A stretch of 64,000 nt of DNA from Sediminitomix flava (GCF_003149185.1 NZ_QGDO01000001.1:1116001-1180000); one strand, 5' to 3'; shown: positions 7,685-17,874, counted from the first letter of the stretch. Numbers and translations are program-made. Notes: a model not told the origin generated them from the sequence alone.

Positions 7685-9670
7685 TTGAACTTTTTAGACT
7701 ACTTTAAACACAAACACTCCTTTCTTCGGAAAATAATAATGCCTGTCATTAGTGTTTTCTTCATCTCACTGATTATAATCTATTTCTATATAATTTTTGA
7801 TGAATACAGATCATTTAACACTGATCTTCAAGCACTACAACAACATACCGTAGCTCAACAAGCAACAAAATTTCAGGAAAGCTTTCAAGATATTTCTGAT
7901 GACATCTACGAAACTGCAATTTCACACGACAAAACCTTCCATCAAAAAACAGCTTCTAAAGCCAAAGAAATTGCTCATTTATTAGACTTTATCTATTCTC
8001 AACAAAAATTCTCTAAATCTCAGTTTATAAGTAAACTCCCAGAGATCACATCTATCATCCCGATCTACTCTGGCGAGTTAAACTTTTGCATCATCGATAA
8101 GAATGGAAATGTTATCTACGATCCATATTCGTCTTTGCAATCAGTACCCAACGAGAATAAACAGTTTCCGTCTTTGGCAGCCAAGTATTATCTAAAACAC
8201 AAAAAGGATAAGTCCTCTCTAATCCTTGGAGATCATATTGATAGCGACAGGACCTTGTGTGGCCTTTATATCAAACCATTAGAAAATATAGATTGGTTTG
8301 TTTGTACAGGAGGGTTACGTCCAGTAATCATAAAAAAGTTCTACAATGACCTTCTTCTTGACATTGAAAAAAATGTATCGTCAAAAGACACACATCTAAG
8401 TATTTTTGATCAAGATGGACGAGCTATTTTTCTAGACAATAGAAGAACGATAGAGCTAAAAGGAAAACACATTATAGAAAAACTAGAACTTGTTGATTCT
8501 TTAATTCATAGCGAAAAAGAATTAAAAGTATCTATTATTCAAGATATTCAAGGTTCGCATGAACACCTAACTATAGCAGGAAACATTAAGGTATTAGGAC
8601 TTAAAATTTTACTGGAAAAAGATTTAAATCCCCTTTCTGCTAGAGCTGAATTACTTCATGTCCATAGAAGGCAAGAAACCCAAAATAGCATCATTGCTTT
8701 TACCCTCCTTTTACTAGTGCTCATGCTAATTATTGCTTGGGTTGTTGTCAGATCGTCTAGAAGAGTACTCGGAAATATTAATAACTTCTCGAAATTTTTT
8801 GAAGAAGAAGAAATCAAGGCTATTGATAAAGAAAAGCTACATTTTATTGAGTTTAAAAGTCTGGCAGATAAGGCCAATCAAATGATTGAAAATCATAAGG
8901 AAGCCAATAAAAAGATCATAAAACAAAGAGAAAGCATTAGGTATCAGAACAAAGTACTCTCTCAACAAAATCAAGAATATCAGAAGATTAACCTTGAAAT
9001 GAACAATATTTTGAGTGTAGTAGCACATGACCTAAAATCTCCTTTAAATAGTGTTTATGGTCTAGCCAATTTGATGAGCAATGCTCCTGACATTCCTAAA
9101 GAGTATAAAGAATATGCTGAACTAATACAGCACCTCATCAGTGACGGAAACAACTTGATTCAAGATTTGATTGAAGTCCATTCAAGAGCCCAACAAAATG
9201 ATAGTTTAAATATTGAGACTATCAATGTTGGTAAACTTTCAGACGGATTAGTTAAGAAGCACGAACATGATGCGCTAAGGAAAAAAATAGCTATTAATGT
9301 TCAAGCTGAAGAAGATACAGAGATTACTTCAAGCCTTAGAATTATCAACCGTATTCTCGATAACATTCTCAACAATGCTATTAAATTTTCACATTACGGT
9401 AGTCAGATTTGGCTACACTTCTGGATGCATGATGATTTCCTAAAAATTTCAATCAAAGACCAAGGTCCAGGCATCAAGAAAAACGAACAACACCTTCTTT
9501 TCAAGAAGTATTCTAGGCTTTCAGCGAGACCAACTGGAGGTGAATCTTCATCAGGTTTGGGGCTTGCTATTGTGAAACAACTTTTAGAAAAAATAAGCGG
9601 AGAGATCAGTTTTAATTCTGAAGAAAGTAAAGGAACAGAGTTTATCATCTCAATTCCTTCTATGAAATAA
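7685..9670 (+). CDS. Membrane sensor histidine kinase with periplasmic Cache-like domain
   Basis: A 661-aa sensor. The first membrane helix is at residues 17-38, and a periplasmic double-Cache-like region spans about 39-330, with F-C-I-I-D-K-N-G-N-V-I-Y and W-F-V-C-T-G-G strands. The second helix is at about 336-356, followed by a HAMP-like linker and a coiled coil to about 435. The HisKA domain has V-V-A-H-D-L-K-S-P-L with His448, and the ATPase domain has the N box (N-I-L-N-N-A-I-K-F), D-Q-G-P-G-I-K-K and S-S-G-L-G-L-A-I-V. It is a complete, probably active kinase whose response regulator is not in the window. The TTG at 7685 is chosen because the next in-frame ATG (7739) falls inside the first helix and would drop the positive residues before it. 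Confidence 0.88.
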   Translation: MNFLDYFKHKHSFLRKIIMPVISVFFISLIIIYFYIIFDEYRSFNTDLQALQQHTVAQQATKFQESFQDISDDIYETAISHDKTFHQKTASKAKEIAHLLDFIYSQQKFSKSQFISKLPEITSIIPIYSGELNFCIIDKNGNVIYDPYSSLQSVPNENKQFPSLAAKYYLKHKKDKSSLILGDHIDSDRTLCGLYIKPLENIDWFVCTGGLRPVIIKKFYNDLLLDIEKNVSSKDTHLSIFDQDGRAIFLDNRRTIELKGKHIIEKLELVDSLIHSEKELKVSIIQDIQGSHEHLTIAGNIKVLGLKILLEKDLNPLSARAELLHVHRRQETQNSIIAFTLLLLVLMLIIAWVVVRSSRRVLGNINNFSKFFEEEEIKAIDKEKLHFIEFKSLADKANQMIENHKEANKKIIKQRESIRYQNKVLSQQNQEYQKINLEMNNILSVVAHDLKSPLNSVYGLANLMSNAPDIPKEYKEYAELIQHLISDGNNLIQDLIEVHSRAQQNDSLNIETINVGKLSDGLVKKHEHDALRKKIAINVQAEEDTEITSSLRIINRILDNILNNAIKFSHYGSQIWLHFWMHDDFLKISIKDQGPGIKKNEQHLLFKKYSRLSARPTGGESSSGLGLAIVKQLLEKISGEISFNSEESKGTEFIISIPSMK

Positions 9671-9676
9671 TTTTTT

Positions 9677-9712
9677 AAACCTCCGTTCTTGCTCGAAAAA
9701 TGAGGTTTTCCA
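9677..9712 (+). terminator. Possible terminator after the histidine kinase
   Basis: The 7-bp arms AAACCTC (9677-9683) and GAGGTTT (9702-9708) enclose an 18-base loop and are followed by only a short T run. This is a weak call. Confidence 0.4.
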
Positions 9713-9853
9713 AATCTTTTTAGCAAACAAATTCTTTACAATTTCATCGGCTGTTAAAAACCTATTAATTTTGCAGATCGAATTGAGAAGCCAAGCATTT
9801 TTATTCAAAAATTGTTTTGCTCACAAAGAGGTTGTTGTACTTACAAGATCAAG

Positions 9854-11332
9854 ATGAACTTCAAAGATATATTAAATCAAGATAAGGTTTTTAATTTGAT
9901 CGCCCGTAGTGGTGACGAGCTAGACTTACCCACATATGTGGTAGGTGGATATGTTAGAGACCTTATTTTGAAAAGACCTTCCAAAGATATCGATATTGTT
10001 TGCATAGGCAGTGGAATTCAACTTGCCGAGAAAGTTGCCCAAAACAGTCATAAAAATACTACGGTAAATACCTTTAAGAATTTTGGAACTGCCATGATCC
10101 GTTTGGATGATTGGGAGTTAGAGTTTGTAGGAGCAAGAAAAGAATCGTACAGAGCAAACTCTAGAAAGCCGATAGTAGAAAACGGTACTTTGGAGGACGA
10201 TCAGAATAGAAGAGATTTTACGATAAACGCCTTGGCTATACAGCTCAATGCGTCAAATTTTGGAGAGCTAGTAGATCCTTTTGGTGGAGTAGAAGATATT
10301 AAGAAAAAAATCATTCGCACTCCATTAGACCCTGATATCACATTTTCAGATGATCCTTTGAGAATGATGCGAGCTATTCGCTTCGCTTCTCAATTGAATT
10401 TTGATATTGAGCCTGATACTTTTGATGCTATTATCAGAAATGCTGATCGAATTAAGATTGTATCAAAAGAACGAATTGTAGATGAACTGAATAAGATTAT
10501 TCTTTCACCAATTCCTTCTTATGGTTTTAACCTTCTTTTCCATGGTCAACTCTTGAAGCATATTTTCCCTGAAATGGTAAATTTGCATGGAGTAGAGAGA
10601 CGAGATGGAAAAGGGCATAAAGACAATTTTTACCATACACTTAAAGTATTAGACAATATCTCTAAGGCGAGTGATGATCTTTGGTTGCGTTGGGCTGCAA
10701 TTCTTCATGATATTGCAAAACCTGCAACAAAGCGTTTTCATCCAAAAATAGGCTGGACATTCCATGGTCACGAAGATAAAGGTGCTCGAATGGTTCCTCG
10801 TATTTTCAGGAATATGAAGTTGCCGCTGAATGAAAAAATGAAATTCGTTCAGAAGTTAGTCCGTCTTCATCTTCGCCCTATTGCTTTAGTTAAAAAAGAC
10901 ATTACGGATTCAGCAATCAGAAGATTACTCTATGATGCAGGTGATGATGTCGAAGCACTGATGACTTTATGTCGTGCAGATATTACGTCTAAAGATGATA
11001 GGAGGGTAAAACGCTATTTGGAAAACTTTGACTTGGTTGAAGAGAAAATGGCGATAGTAGAAGAAAAAGATCAACTCAGAAACTTCCAACCGATCATCAC
11101 AGGAGAAATTATCATGGAAACTTTTGGTATCGAGCCTTCAAAAGAGGTAGGAGACCTAAAAATTAGAGTCAGAGAAGCGATATTGGAAGGAGAGATTACA
11201 AATACTTTTGAGGATGCTTATCCATTCCTATTGAAGGTAGGGCAAGAGATGGAACTAAGCGTAGCTAAGAGGTTTGAAAGTTTACCAACTCCACCTGAAG
11301 AATCAGAAGAAACTTCAGCACAAAAAGCTTAA
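9854..11332 (+). CDS. CCA tRNA nucleotidyltransferase family enzyme with HD domain
   Basis: This is a 492-aa class II nucleotidyltransferase. The head domain has G-G-Y-V-R-D followed by the metal-binding D-I-D-I-V. Then come R-R-D-F-T-I-N-A-L-A and D-P-L-R-M-M-R-A-I-R-F-A, the nucleotide-selection motifs of CCA-adding enzymes and poly(A) polymerases. An HD phosphohydrolase domain follows (L-H-D-I-A-K-P, with H-G-H-E-D-K-G-A further on). It repairs or completes the 3' CCA of tRNAs. I start at the ATG at 9854, because the 14 codons upstream in frame look unlike the family N-terminus and contain two adjacent Cys. The window has no second enzyme that could share A-adding and CC-adding work, so CCA addition by this protein alone is likely. 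hemE follows after 32 bases and is probably co-transcribed. Confidence 0.9.
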   Translation: MNFKDILNQDKVFNLIARSGDELDLPTYVVGGYVRDLILKRPSKDIDIVCIGSGIQLAEKVAQNSHKNTTVNTFKNFGTAMIRLDDWELEFVGARKESYRANSRKPIVENGTLEDDQNRRDFTINALAIQLNASNFGELVDPFGGVEDIKKKIIRTPLDPDITFSDDPLRMMRAIRFASQLNFDIEPDTFDAIIRNADRIKIVSKERIVDELNKIILSPIPSYGFNLLFHGQLLKHIFPEMVNLHGVERRDGKGHKDNFYHTLKVLDNISKASDDLWLRWAAILHDIAKPATKRFHPKIGWTFHGHEDKGARMVPRIFRNMKLPLNEKMKFVQKLVRLHLRPIALVKKDITDSAIRRLLYDAGDDVEALMTLCRADITSKDDRRVKRYLENFDLVEEKMAIVEEKDQLRNFQPIITGEIIMETFGIEPSKEVGDLKIRVREAILEGEITNTFEDAYPFLLKVGQEMELSVAKRFESLPTPPEESEETSAQKA

Positions 11333-11364
11333 TAAAAAAGAACTAAACGTAGCTATACATAAAC

Positions 11365-12399
11365 ATGCAATTAAAAAATGATCTACTGCTAAGAGCAGCA
11401 AAAGGAGAAAAAACAGAGAGAGTTCCAGTATGGATGATGCGTCAAGCTGGACGAATTTTACCTGAATACAGAGCTGTAAGAGCAAGTGTGAGTGGGTTTA
11501 TTGAGCTTGCTCAAACACCAGAACTTGCTGCGGAAGTGACTATTCAACCTGTAGATTTGCTAGGTGTAGATGCAGCGATCATTTTCTCAGATATTTTGGT
11601 AGTACCAGAGGCGATGGGCTTACCATATGAAATGGTTGAGAAAAAAGGCCCTCTTTTTCCTGAGGTCATTAAATCTGCAAATGATGTAGAGAAAATGCGT
11701 GTTCCAAACCCTGAAGAAGAGTTAGGCTACGTATTAGATGCGATCAAAATTACAAAAAAAGAGCTTGCTGGAAGAGTGCCATTAATTGGTTTTGCCGGTG
11801 CTCCGTTTACTATTTTCTGCTACATGGTAGAAGGTCAAGGGTCGAAAACCTTCTCAAAAGCAAGAAAAATGATGTATCAAAATCCAGCTTTAGCACATGC
11901 TTTGTTGGAAAAAATCACTGATACAACAATCGCATACTTGAAAGCTCAAATTGCAGCTGGTGCAGACCTAATTCAAGTATTTGATTCTTGGGCTGGTATT
12001 TTACCTCCATCTCAGTACAACGAATTCTCATTGAAATACATCTCGAAAATCTGTGATGCTATTCAAGAAGTTCCTAAAACTGTTTTCGCTAAAGGAGCAT
12101 TCTTTGCAAGAGCTGAAATGGCGAAGCTTGATTGTCAAACAATCGGTTTGGATTGGAATATGGACATCAAAGAATCTCGTAGTTTAATTGGAGATAACAA
12201 AACACTTCAAGGGAATCTTGATCCTTGTTTACTTTATGCTTCTGATGCTGAAATTGAGCGAGGAACAAAAGAAATGCTAGATGCTTTCGGATTCCACAGA
12301 CACATTGCCAATTTAGGTCATGGTGTATATCCTGATACAGATCCTGAGAAAGTAAAAGTATTTATAAATACAGTAAAAGAATATAGTGCAAAACAATAA
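11365..12399 (+). CDS. hemE: Uroporphyrinogen decarboxylase
   Basis: This enzyme decarboxylates uroporphyrinogen III to coproporphyrinogen III in haem synthesis. The 344-aa protein has the first family signature [10 protein letters not shown] at residues 21-30, with the substrate-binding Arg residues, and the second, G-F-A-G-A-P-F-T, near residue 138. A catalytic-type Asp lies in I-I-F-S-D-I-L. Length and start match the family. The gene sits 32 bases after the CCA-enzyme gene and is closed by a strong bidirectional terminator. Its product serves the b-type haems of the succinate dehydrogenase encoded further on, among others. Confidence 0.97.
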   Translation: MQLKNDLLLRAAKGEKTERVPVWMMRQAGRILPEYRAVRASVSGFIELAQTPELAAEVTIQPVDLLGVDAAIIFSDILVVPEAMGLPYEMVEKKGPLFPEVIKSANDVEKMRVPNPEEELGYVLDAIKITKKELAGRVPLIGFAGAPFTIFCYMVEGQGSKTFSKARKMMYQNPALAHALLEKITDTTIAYLKAQIAAGADLIQVFDSWAGILPPSQYNEFSLKYISKICDAIQEVPKTVFAKGAFFARAEMAKLDCQTIGLDWNMDIKESRSLIGDNKTLQGNLDPCLLYASDAEIERGTKEMLDAFGFHRHIANLGHGVYPDTDPEKVKVFINTVKEYSAKQ

Positions 12400-12419
12400 T
12401 TTGAACTGTATTTAAAGAT

Positions 12420-12460
12420 AAGCCCCATTCAACAATTAGGTTCAATGGGGCTTCTTTTAT
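12420..12460. terminator. Bidirectional terminator between hemE and a convergent gene
   Basis: The 10-bp perfect stem AAGCCCCATT (12420-12429) / AATGGGGCTT (12444-12453), with an inner AAC/GTT extension, is followed by T-rich sequence on the plus strand. It lies between convergent genes. Confidence 0.8.
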
Positions 12461-12478
12461 TCTCGATAATGTGAGTCA

Positions 12479-12904
12479 TTAATTACTTTGAGAAAACAAC
12501 CACTTTTCAGCATCTTTTTGCTCATTGAAAAATTGTGTTTCAAATGCTTTTACGGTATCATCATCAATGATTTGTTCCGTAGAAAGTTGGGCAAACATAT
12601 CATTACTCATCACTACCGCGATTTTTCTTAAGCCTTCATTATCTTCAGAGTCCAAAGCTCTTGTAAACTGCTGATCTACCACCCATTTTTGTGTTTCAGG
12701 GCTAACTGTAAATAAAAAATCCACACTGTCTGATAGCGAAAATTCGGCTTCAAATTCTAAAATCAAATCTGAAAATAACATCACTTCTTCTCTGTATTCA
12801 TCGTCAGTCATGCTGAAAGATTCTGGAAACCAACGATTATACATACATTTCTTATCGGCATCCCATTCAATTTTCCAATAAGCATTCTTGTGTAATAATT
12901 CCAT
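12479..12904 (-). CDS. Conserved hypothetical protein, STAS/SpoIIAA-like fold possible
   Basis: This is a 141-aa soluble, acidic protein. I start at MELLHKNAYW; a 23-codon upstream extension in the same frame reads as an unlikely hydrophobic leader. The opening Y-W-K-I-E-W-D-A-D-K-K-C-M-Y-N-R-W, followed by a helix ending in F-S-D-L-I-L-E-F, a central V-D-F-L-F-T-V and a late K-I-A-V-V-M strand, resembles small SpoIIAA/STAS-like proteins of Bacteroidota, which alternate strands and helices in this order. There is no conserved phosphorylatable Ser that I can point to. Neighbours give no clue, since it is convergent with hemE and divergent from tsaB. Confidence 0.55.
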   Translation of the reverse strand: MELLHKNAYWKIEWDADKKCMYNRWFPESFSMTDDEYREEVMLFSDLILEFEAEFSLSDSVDFLFTVSPETQKWVVDQQFTRALDSEDNEGLRKIAVVMSNDMFAQLSTEQIIDDDTVKAFETQFFNEQKDAEKWLFSQSN

Positions 12905-13064
12905 ATTGAGGAAGATCTGGTTGAAAATAAACAAACATGAAAGTATCTGATTTTTAATATGAATGATGATCAAAGCAGAGCACTGAATTACAGACGTAAT
13001 GAAGTTAGATTTTATTATCTGAAATGGATTTATGATTGAGATCTTATAAAAGTTGAGAAATATG

Positions 13065-13072
13065 TACCTTTG
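13065..13072 (+). promoter_or_regulatory. Putative -7 element upstream of tsaB
   Basis: TACCTTTG fits the Bacteroidota -7 consensus TAnnTTTG and ends 38 bases before the tsaB ATG. I find no TTG at the usual 17-23 bases upstream, so only the -7 half is supported. Confidence 0.45.
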
Positions 13073-13110
13073 TGCATTAGTTTATTGAAGGGAAAGAAGA
13101 CAAGAGATAA

Positions 13111-13818
13111 ATGATCTTAAGTATAGATACATCTACACCGATCTGTTCGGTAGCCTTACACCAAACAAATGGCGAACTTTTGGGCGTTTCAGAGCTTCAC
13201 ATTGACAAATCGCATTCAGCTTCTTTGGCTGTTTTGGTAGATGAGTTGGTGAGAAATACAGGAACGACTTTACAAGACCTGAAAGCAGTAGCTGTATCCA
13301 TGGGACCGGGCTCTTATACAGGTTTGCGTATCGGGACGGCAACGGCTAAAGGATATTGTTATACATTGGATATTCCGATGATTGCGGTTAGTACTTTGGC
13401 TGCTATGGCACAAAATGTTAAACGTTTTGTGATGGAGGGCAAAGCATTGATTTGTCCGATGTTGGATGCAAGACGTATGGAAGTCTATACCGCTTTTTAT
13501 AATAAAGATTTGGAGATGGTGAAAGAGGTACATCCGAAAGTGATCGATGAAACTTCTTTCCAAGAAGAACTAGCCGATTCTCCAATCTATTTCTTTGGGA
13601 ATGGCGCTCCAAAGTCAGTGGAAGTGATTCAACACGAAAATGTGAGATTTGTAGATGGCATTTATCCGTCAGCAAAATACATTGGTGAGTTGGCTTGTCA
13701 GAAATTTGAGAAAGAAGAATTTGTGGATGTAGCTTACTTTGAGCCTTTCTATTTGAAAGAATTCCGAATGAGTCCTTCTAAGAAAAATCCTTTGGGGCTC
13801 AATAAAAAGAAGGCATAA
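13111..13818 (+). CDS. tsaB: tRNA threonylcarbamoyladenosine biosynthesis protein TsaB
   Basis: TsaB is the partner of TsaD in making the t6A modification at position 37 of ANN-decoding tRNAs. The 235-aa protein shows the ASKHA-type start M-I-L-S-I-D-T-S-T-P and the family block M-G-P-G-S-Y-T-G-L-R-I-G near residues 64-75. It has no HxxxH metal site of the TsaD type, as expected for TsaB. It is a single-gene unit with a putative -7 element upstream and a terminator downstream. Confidence 0.95.
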   Translation: MILSIDTSTPICSVALHQTNGELLGVSELHIDKSHSASLAVLVDELVRNTGTTLQDLKAVAVSMGPGSYTGLRIGTATAKGYCYTLDIPMIAVSTLAAMAQNVKRFVMEGKALICPMLDARRMEVYTAFYNKDLEMVKEVHPKVIDETSFQEELADSPIYFFGNGAPKSVEVIQHENVRFVDGIYPSAKYIGELACQKFEKEEFVDVAYFEPFYLKEFRMSPSKKNPLGLNKKKA

Positions 13819-13826
13819 AGTAAAAT

Positions 13827-13862
13827 TGTAGAGATAGAAGGGTGTCTCTACAGTTTTCTTTT
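13827..13862 (+). terminator. Terminator after tsaB
   Basis: The 8-bp stem TGTAGAGA (13827-13834) / TCTCTACA (13845-13852) is followed by GTTTTCTTTT. Confidence 0.7.
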
Positions 13863-13950
13863 ATATTCTCATTCGTTGAGAATAGCGAAGTAACGCATTT
13901 TTTAGCCTATAATTAGGTCGTAGTTTTAAGTAGAAGACAGAAAAGAGCTC

Positions 13951-16467
13951 ATGCAAACTGCCATTGGGGAGATTCAAACACTTTTTGTAGACGTACTTTT
14001 ACCAGTACCCATTCCGAAGTACTTTAGGTATCGTGTGCCTTCTGATATGGTAGAGATGGTACAAAAAGGTGTTCGTGTCATGGTAGAATTTGGGCGAAGA
14101 AGAATTCTTACAGGAATCATTGTAGAATCTTCGGAATTCCCTCCTTCTAGCTATCAAGCAAAATATTTACTGGATATTTTAGAAGAAACTCCGTCTGTCA
14201 ATGACAAACAGTTGAAGTTTTGGAAGTGGATGGCAGATTATTACCTCTGCCATGAAGGAGATGTCTTACAAGCTGCATTACCTTCGGGCTTAAAATTGAA
14301 TAGTCAATCCCGAATTCAAGTCAACCCAGACTTTGATGAAGAAGATTTAGCTGACTTATCTGACAAAGCTGTTCGTCTTTTCCGTGCAGTACGACATCAA
14401 CAATCGATTCCTTACGAGCAATCAGCCGATATTCTTGAGGTCAAATCTCCATATCCTTATATCAAGGAAATGATTCAGGCTGAGGCAATCATTATTTATG
14501 AGGAAGTAAAAGAAAAATATAAGCCGAAGAAAGTCTCAAAAGTCAGACTGAATCCTACGCTATTGGAAAACGCTTCAGGTTTAGAAGAAGTTTTTACAAG
14601 TTTAGCTAAGAAACCTAAGCAAGAAGATATTCTGCTCAAATACTTAGGGCTTGTTCCTGTTTACAATGACCCGAATGTCAATGATGCGGGAGTTGACAAA
14701 AAGAAGCTGTTGGAAGAGGGGAAAGAAATGTCTCCTTCTTCACTAAAAACGTTGGTGAAAAATGGCATACTAGAAGAATTCTCGGAAGTAGTTTCCCGAT
14801 TTGACGATGCTCACTTTCAGCTTTATCAAAATATGGGACATGATTTTGAGCTTTCTGAAGCCCAACAAAATGCCTATTCTCAAATTTTAGAAAGCTTCAA
14901 AACAAAAGATGCAACTGTACTTCATGGTGTAACAGGAAGTGGTAAAACAGAAATTTACATCAAATTAATCCAAGATGTAATAGAAGGAGGAGGACAAGCC
15001 TTATTCCTTTTACCCGAAATTGCATTGTCTACTCAGATGGTCGTTCGTCTGATGAAGGTTTTCGGAGATCAGTTGGGCGTTTATCACTCCAGATATTCTG
15101 ATAATGAAAGAGTAGAAGTTTGGAGAGGTGTCAATGAAGGACGATTTTCTGTGATTGTCGGAGTCCGTTCGTCTATTTTTCTTCCATTCGAAGATCTTTC
15201 TCTGATTATCGTTGATGAAGAACATGAAACGTCTTACAAACAACATGAACCTGCACCAAGGTATCATGCCCGTGATATGGCACTTGTTTTAGGAAGAATG
15301 CATCAAGCCAAAGTGATTTTAGGCTCAGCAACACCTTCGGTGGAAAGTTATTACTTAGCCCAAAAAGGACAATTTGGTTTAGTAAGCTTAACAGAACGTT
15401 TTGGGAATGCGACTCTTCCAGAGATTATCATTGCAGACTTAAAAAAAGAACGTAAACAAAAGAAACTGAAAGGTGACTTCTCTAGTCGATTAGTTGATGA
15501 AGTTCGTTCAGCCATTGACAAAGAAGAGCAAGTCATTTTGTTTCAGAACCGAAGAGGATATTCTCCATTCGTGATGTGTGAAGAGTGTTCTTGGACACCT
15601 ACTTGCCCTAGTTGTGCTGTGAGTCTGACATATCACATTTACAAAAATGACCTCCGATGTCATTACTGTGGCTACCGAGAGGCTACACCAAAGACTTGTG
15701 TCTCTTGTGGCTCTACCAAAATCAAAACAGTAGGAACAGGAACGCAAAAGATTGAAGAAGAAATCCAAAACTTTGTACCAGCAGCAAGGGTACAACGTAT
15801 GGATCAGGATACGACTCGAAAAAAGTATGGTTATCAGCAAATCATAGAAGATTTTGAGCAAGGACATATCGATATTCTAGTCGGGACACAAATGGTCAGT
15901 AAAGGACTTGACTTTGATAATGTGACTTTGGTCGGAATCTGTAATATGGATCAAATGATGTTTTTCCCAGACTTCCGAGCGATGGAAAGAGCATTTCAGA
16001 TGGCTGTACAAGTGAGTGGAAGGGCTGGACGTAAGTCTAAAGAAGGGAAAGTAGTGATTCAAACCTATAATGCTGATCATCCATTACTAAAGAAAATCAT
16101 CAAGCAATATTATGAGGGGTTCTTTAGGGTTGAACTCAAGGAACGCCATCAATACAGCTATCCTCCTTTTACTCGATTGATAAAAGTTACCGTAAAATCT
16201 GAAGATCAACTTTTAGGTGAAAAAGCTGCACTCCAATTGGCTAAAGGTTTAACCCGAAGACTAGGAATTAAGCGTGTTTTAGGTCCACAAGCACCAACAA
16301 TCAACAAGATAAGAAATAAGTATCTACAAGAGGTGATGCTAAAGTTTGAGCGTCAAAACTTCGATCTGTTAAAAGCAAAAGGGATTTTGAAGGAAGAAAT
16401 TTTCATAATAGAAACAGAGCCATTTTTTAAGAAAGTCCAAATTGTCATAGACGTAGACCCTTTGTAA
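13951..16467 (+). CDS. priA: Primosomal protein N' (replication restart helicase PriA)
   Basis: PriA reloads the replisome at stalled forks. At 838 aa it is of full length. The N-terminal 3'-DNA-binding domain opens with V-D-V-L-L-P-V-P-I-P. The Walker A motif G-V-T-G-S-G-K-T lies at about residues 326-333 and the DEEH box at about 421-424. A paired zinc-binding insertion of eight cysteines (C-E-E-C, C-P-S-C, C-H-Y-C, C-V-S-C) spans about 541-590. The C-terminal helicase lobe has V-G-T-Q-M-V-S-K-G and S-G-R-A-G-R. All motifs are intact. No other replication gene is adjacent. Confidence 0.97.
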   Translation: MQTAIGEIQTLFVDVLLPVPIPKYFRYRVPSDMVEMVQKGVRVMVEFGRRRILTGIIVESSEFPPSSYQAKYLLDILEETPSVNDKQLKFWKWMADYYLCHEGDVLQAALPSGLKLNSQSRIQVNPDFDEEDLADLSDKAVRLFRAVRHQQSIPYEQSADILEVKSPYPYIKEMIQAEAIIIYEEVKEKYKPKKVSKVRLNPTLLENASGLEEVFTSLAKKPKQEDILLKYLGLVPVYNDPNVNDAGVDKKKLLEEGKEMSPSSLKTLVKNGILEEFSEVVSRFDDAHFQLYQNMGHDFELSEAQQNAYSQILESFKTKDATVLHGVTGSGKTEIYIKLIQDVIEGGGQALFLLPEIALSTQMVVRLMKVFGDQLGVYHSRYSDNERVEVWRGVNEGRFSVIVGVRSSIFLPFEDLSLIIVDEEHETSYKQHEPAPRYHARDMALVLGRMHQAKVILGSATPSVESYYLAQKGQFGLVSLTERFGNATLPEIIIADLKKERKQKKLKGDFSSRLVDEVRSAIDKEEQVILFQNRRGYSPFVMCEECSWTPTCPSCAVSLTYHIYKNDLRCHYCGYREATPKTCVSCGSTKIKTVGTGTQKIEEEIQNFVPAARVQRMDQDTTRKKYGYQQIIEDFEQGHIDILVGTQMVSKGLDFDNVTLVGICNMDQMMFFPDFRAMERAFQMAVQVSGRAGRKSKEGKVVIQTYNADHPLLKKIIKQYYEGFFRVELKERHQYSYPPFTRLIKVTVKSEDQLLGEKAALQLAKGLTRRLGIKRVLGPQAPTINKIRNKYLQEVMLKFERQNFDLLKAKGILKEEIFIIETEPFFKKVQIVIDVDPL

Positions 16468-16710
16468 GAGATTGTGTGTTGAGGGCTTGTTTACTAATTA
16501 TTCTCCATTCTTTAAGGTGATAACTATAACGTCATATGCTAAATTTGAAGCTGATGATTCATTATACATTATAGTAAAACTTAAATAAGTTCAATCGCTA
16601 CTATATCTTAATTATCAAAAAATAAAACATCACATAAAAAGTTTGACCCAAAATCAATAAGTCTATATCTTAGAACTTTAATTAGATGTTTTTTAAACTT
16701 TAATAAAGTT

Positions 16711-17874
16711 ATGAGATTTTTTATTTTACTGATTCTCTCTCTAAATATCACAATCACTGCATTTTCAAAAAACACAAATCTTGCTGGTTATTACATTGAT
16801 AATGACGGCAATAGAATCGAGGGTGAATTCAAAGACTTTTCTTGGGAATTTAACCCAACGGAATTCCTCTTTAAAAGAAATGAACGTGCTCCTTACCATC
16901 AAATTTCAATTGAACAAGCAAAAGAATTTGGTTTATTGGATGGGCATAAATACGAAAGGTTTAACAACTTCAGTATTGGTTCTACTGAGAGAAATATTTT
17001 CCTAAAAGTATTAGCTGAAGGTGATGCTAATTTATATTCATATAAAGATGAAAATAAAGAACGCTTCTTTTTCAAGTTGAATACAAATAAGCTTGAAGAA
17101 CTAAAATACAGTAAAACCATGGCTGATGGTGTGGAAAAAGAAGACAAAAGTTTTCAAACCCAACTATGGCAGAATTTATCTTCGGATAATGTGAATGAAA
17201 AAGACTTCGTGAAAGCTGAATATACCGAAGAGAGCCTTCAAAGAATTTTTGGACTTTACAATGGAACTGAAACAAAACTAATTCAAGCAGGTGGTTCGTC
17301 TACCTTCAATGAAAAAAATACTCGAATAGCACTGACATCTGGTTATTACTTTGGTAAAGTTGACCTTACTGAAAGTCCAAGATATTTTTATGGTCCTGAG
17401 TTTCCCGAGTTCTCAAACTTCAGAATTGGATTTGAAGCGGAATTGTACATTCCTCTTATGGGTAATCATTTGGCATTTTTCACATCACCAACCTACCTTT
17501 TTGCTACCGAGGTTAGAGGTACATCAAATACAGATGAAGAAGCCATCCTCAACTTCTCTATGGTAGAGATACCTATAGGTTTACGTTACTACCTCTTCTT
17601 TTCTGATAAAGTACAGCTTTTTGCCAACATTGCAATTGCTGGAGATTTAACTATCAACTCGACTCTCAATATGGACAGAAAATATGGAGGTTACCCAGAA
17701 AAAGAATTGAAGTCTATGATTAGTGGGTCTGTTGGACTTGGTTTCAAGTATTCAAATTTCAGTGTTGAAACAAGAATTGAACCTTACAGAAATATATTCC
17801 GTGATCATATGAGCCTTGGCAGTAATTACAGCTCCTACTCTATCATACTTGGTTATGATATCTTCAAAAAATAA
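16711..17874 (+). CDS. Outer-membrane beta-barrel protein with exported N-terminal domain
   Basis: A 387-aa exported protein with a signal peptide at residues 1-19 (ending A-F-S-K). The first half reads as a soluble domain with short strands, opening G-Y-Y-I-D-N-D-G-N-R-I-E-G-E-F-K, a pattern common in Bacteroidota surface proteins. From about residue 190 onward it alternates hydrophobic and polar residues in beta strands typical of eight-stranded barrels (F-R-I-G-F-E-A-E-L-Y, L-R-Y-Y-L-F-F, V-G-L-G-F-K-Y, Y-S-I-I-L-G-Y-D-I-F) and ends in an aromatic-rich strand. I cannot name a ligand. It stands alone between priA and the Rrf2 gene. Confidence 0.65.
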   Translation: MRFFILLILSLNITITAFSKNTNLAGYYIDNDGNRIEGEFKDFSWEFNPTEFLFKRNERAPYHQISIEQAKEFGLLDGHKYERFNNFSIGSTERNIFLKVLAEGDANLYSYKDENKERFFFKLNTNKLEELKYSKTMADGVEKEDKSFQTQLWQNLSSDNVNEKDFVKAEYTEESLQRIFGLYNGTETKLIQAGGSSTFNEKNTRIALTSGYYFGKVDLTESPRYFYGPEFPEFSNFRIGFEAELYIPLMGNHLAFFTSPTYLFATEVRGTSNTDEEAILNFSMVEIPIGLRYYLFFSDKVQLFANIAIAGDLTINSTLNMDRKYGGYPEKELKSMISGSVGLGFKYSNFSVETRIEPYRNIFRDHMSLGSNYSSYSIILGYDIFKK

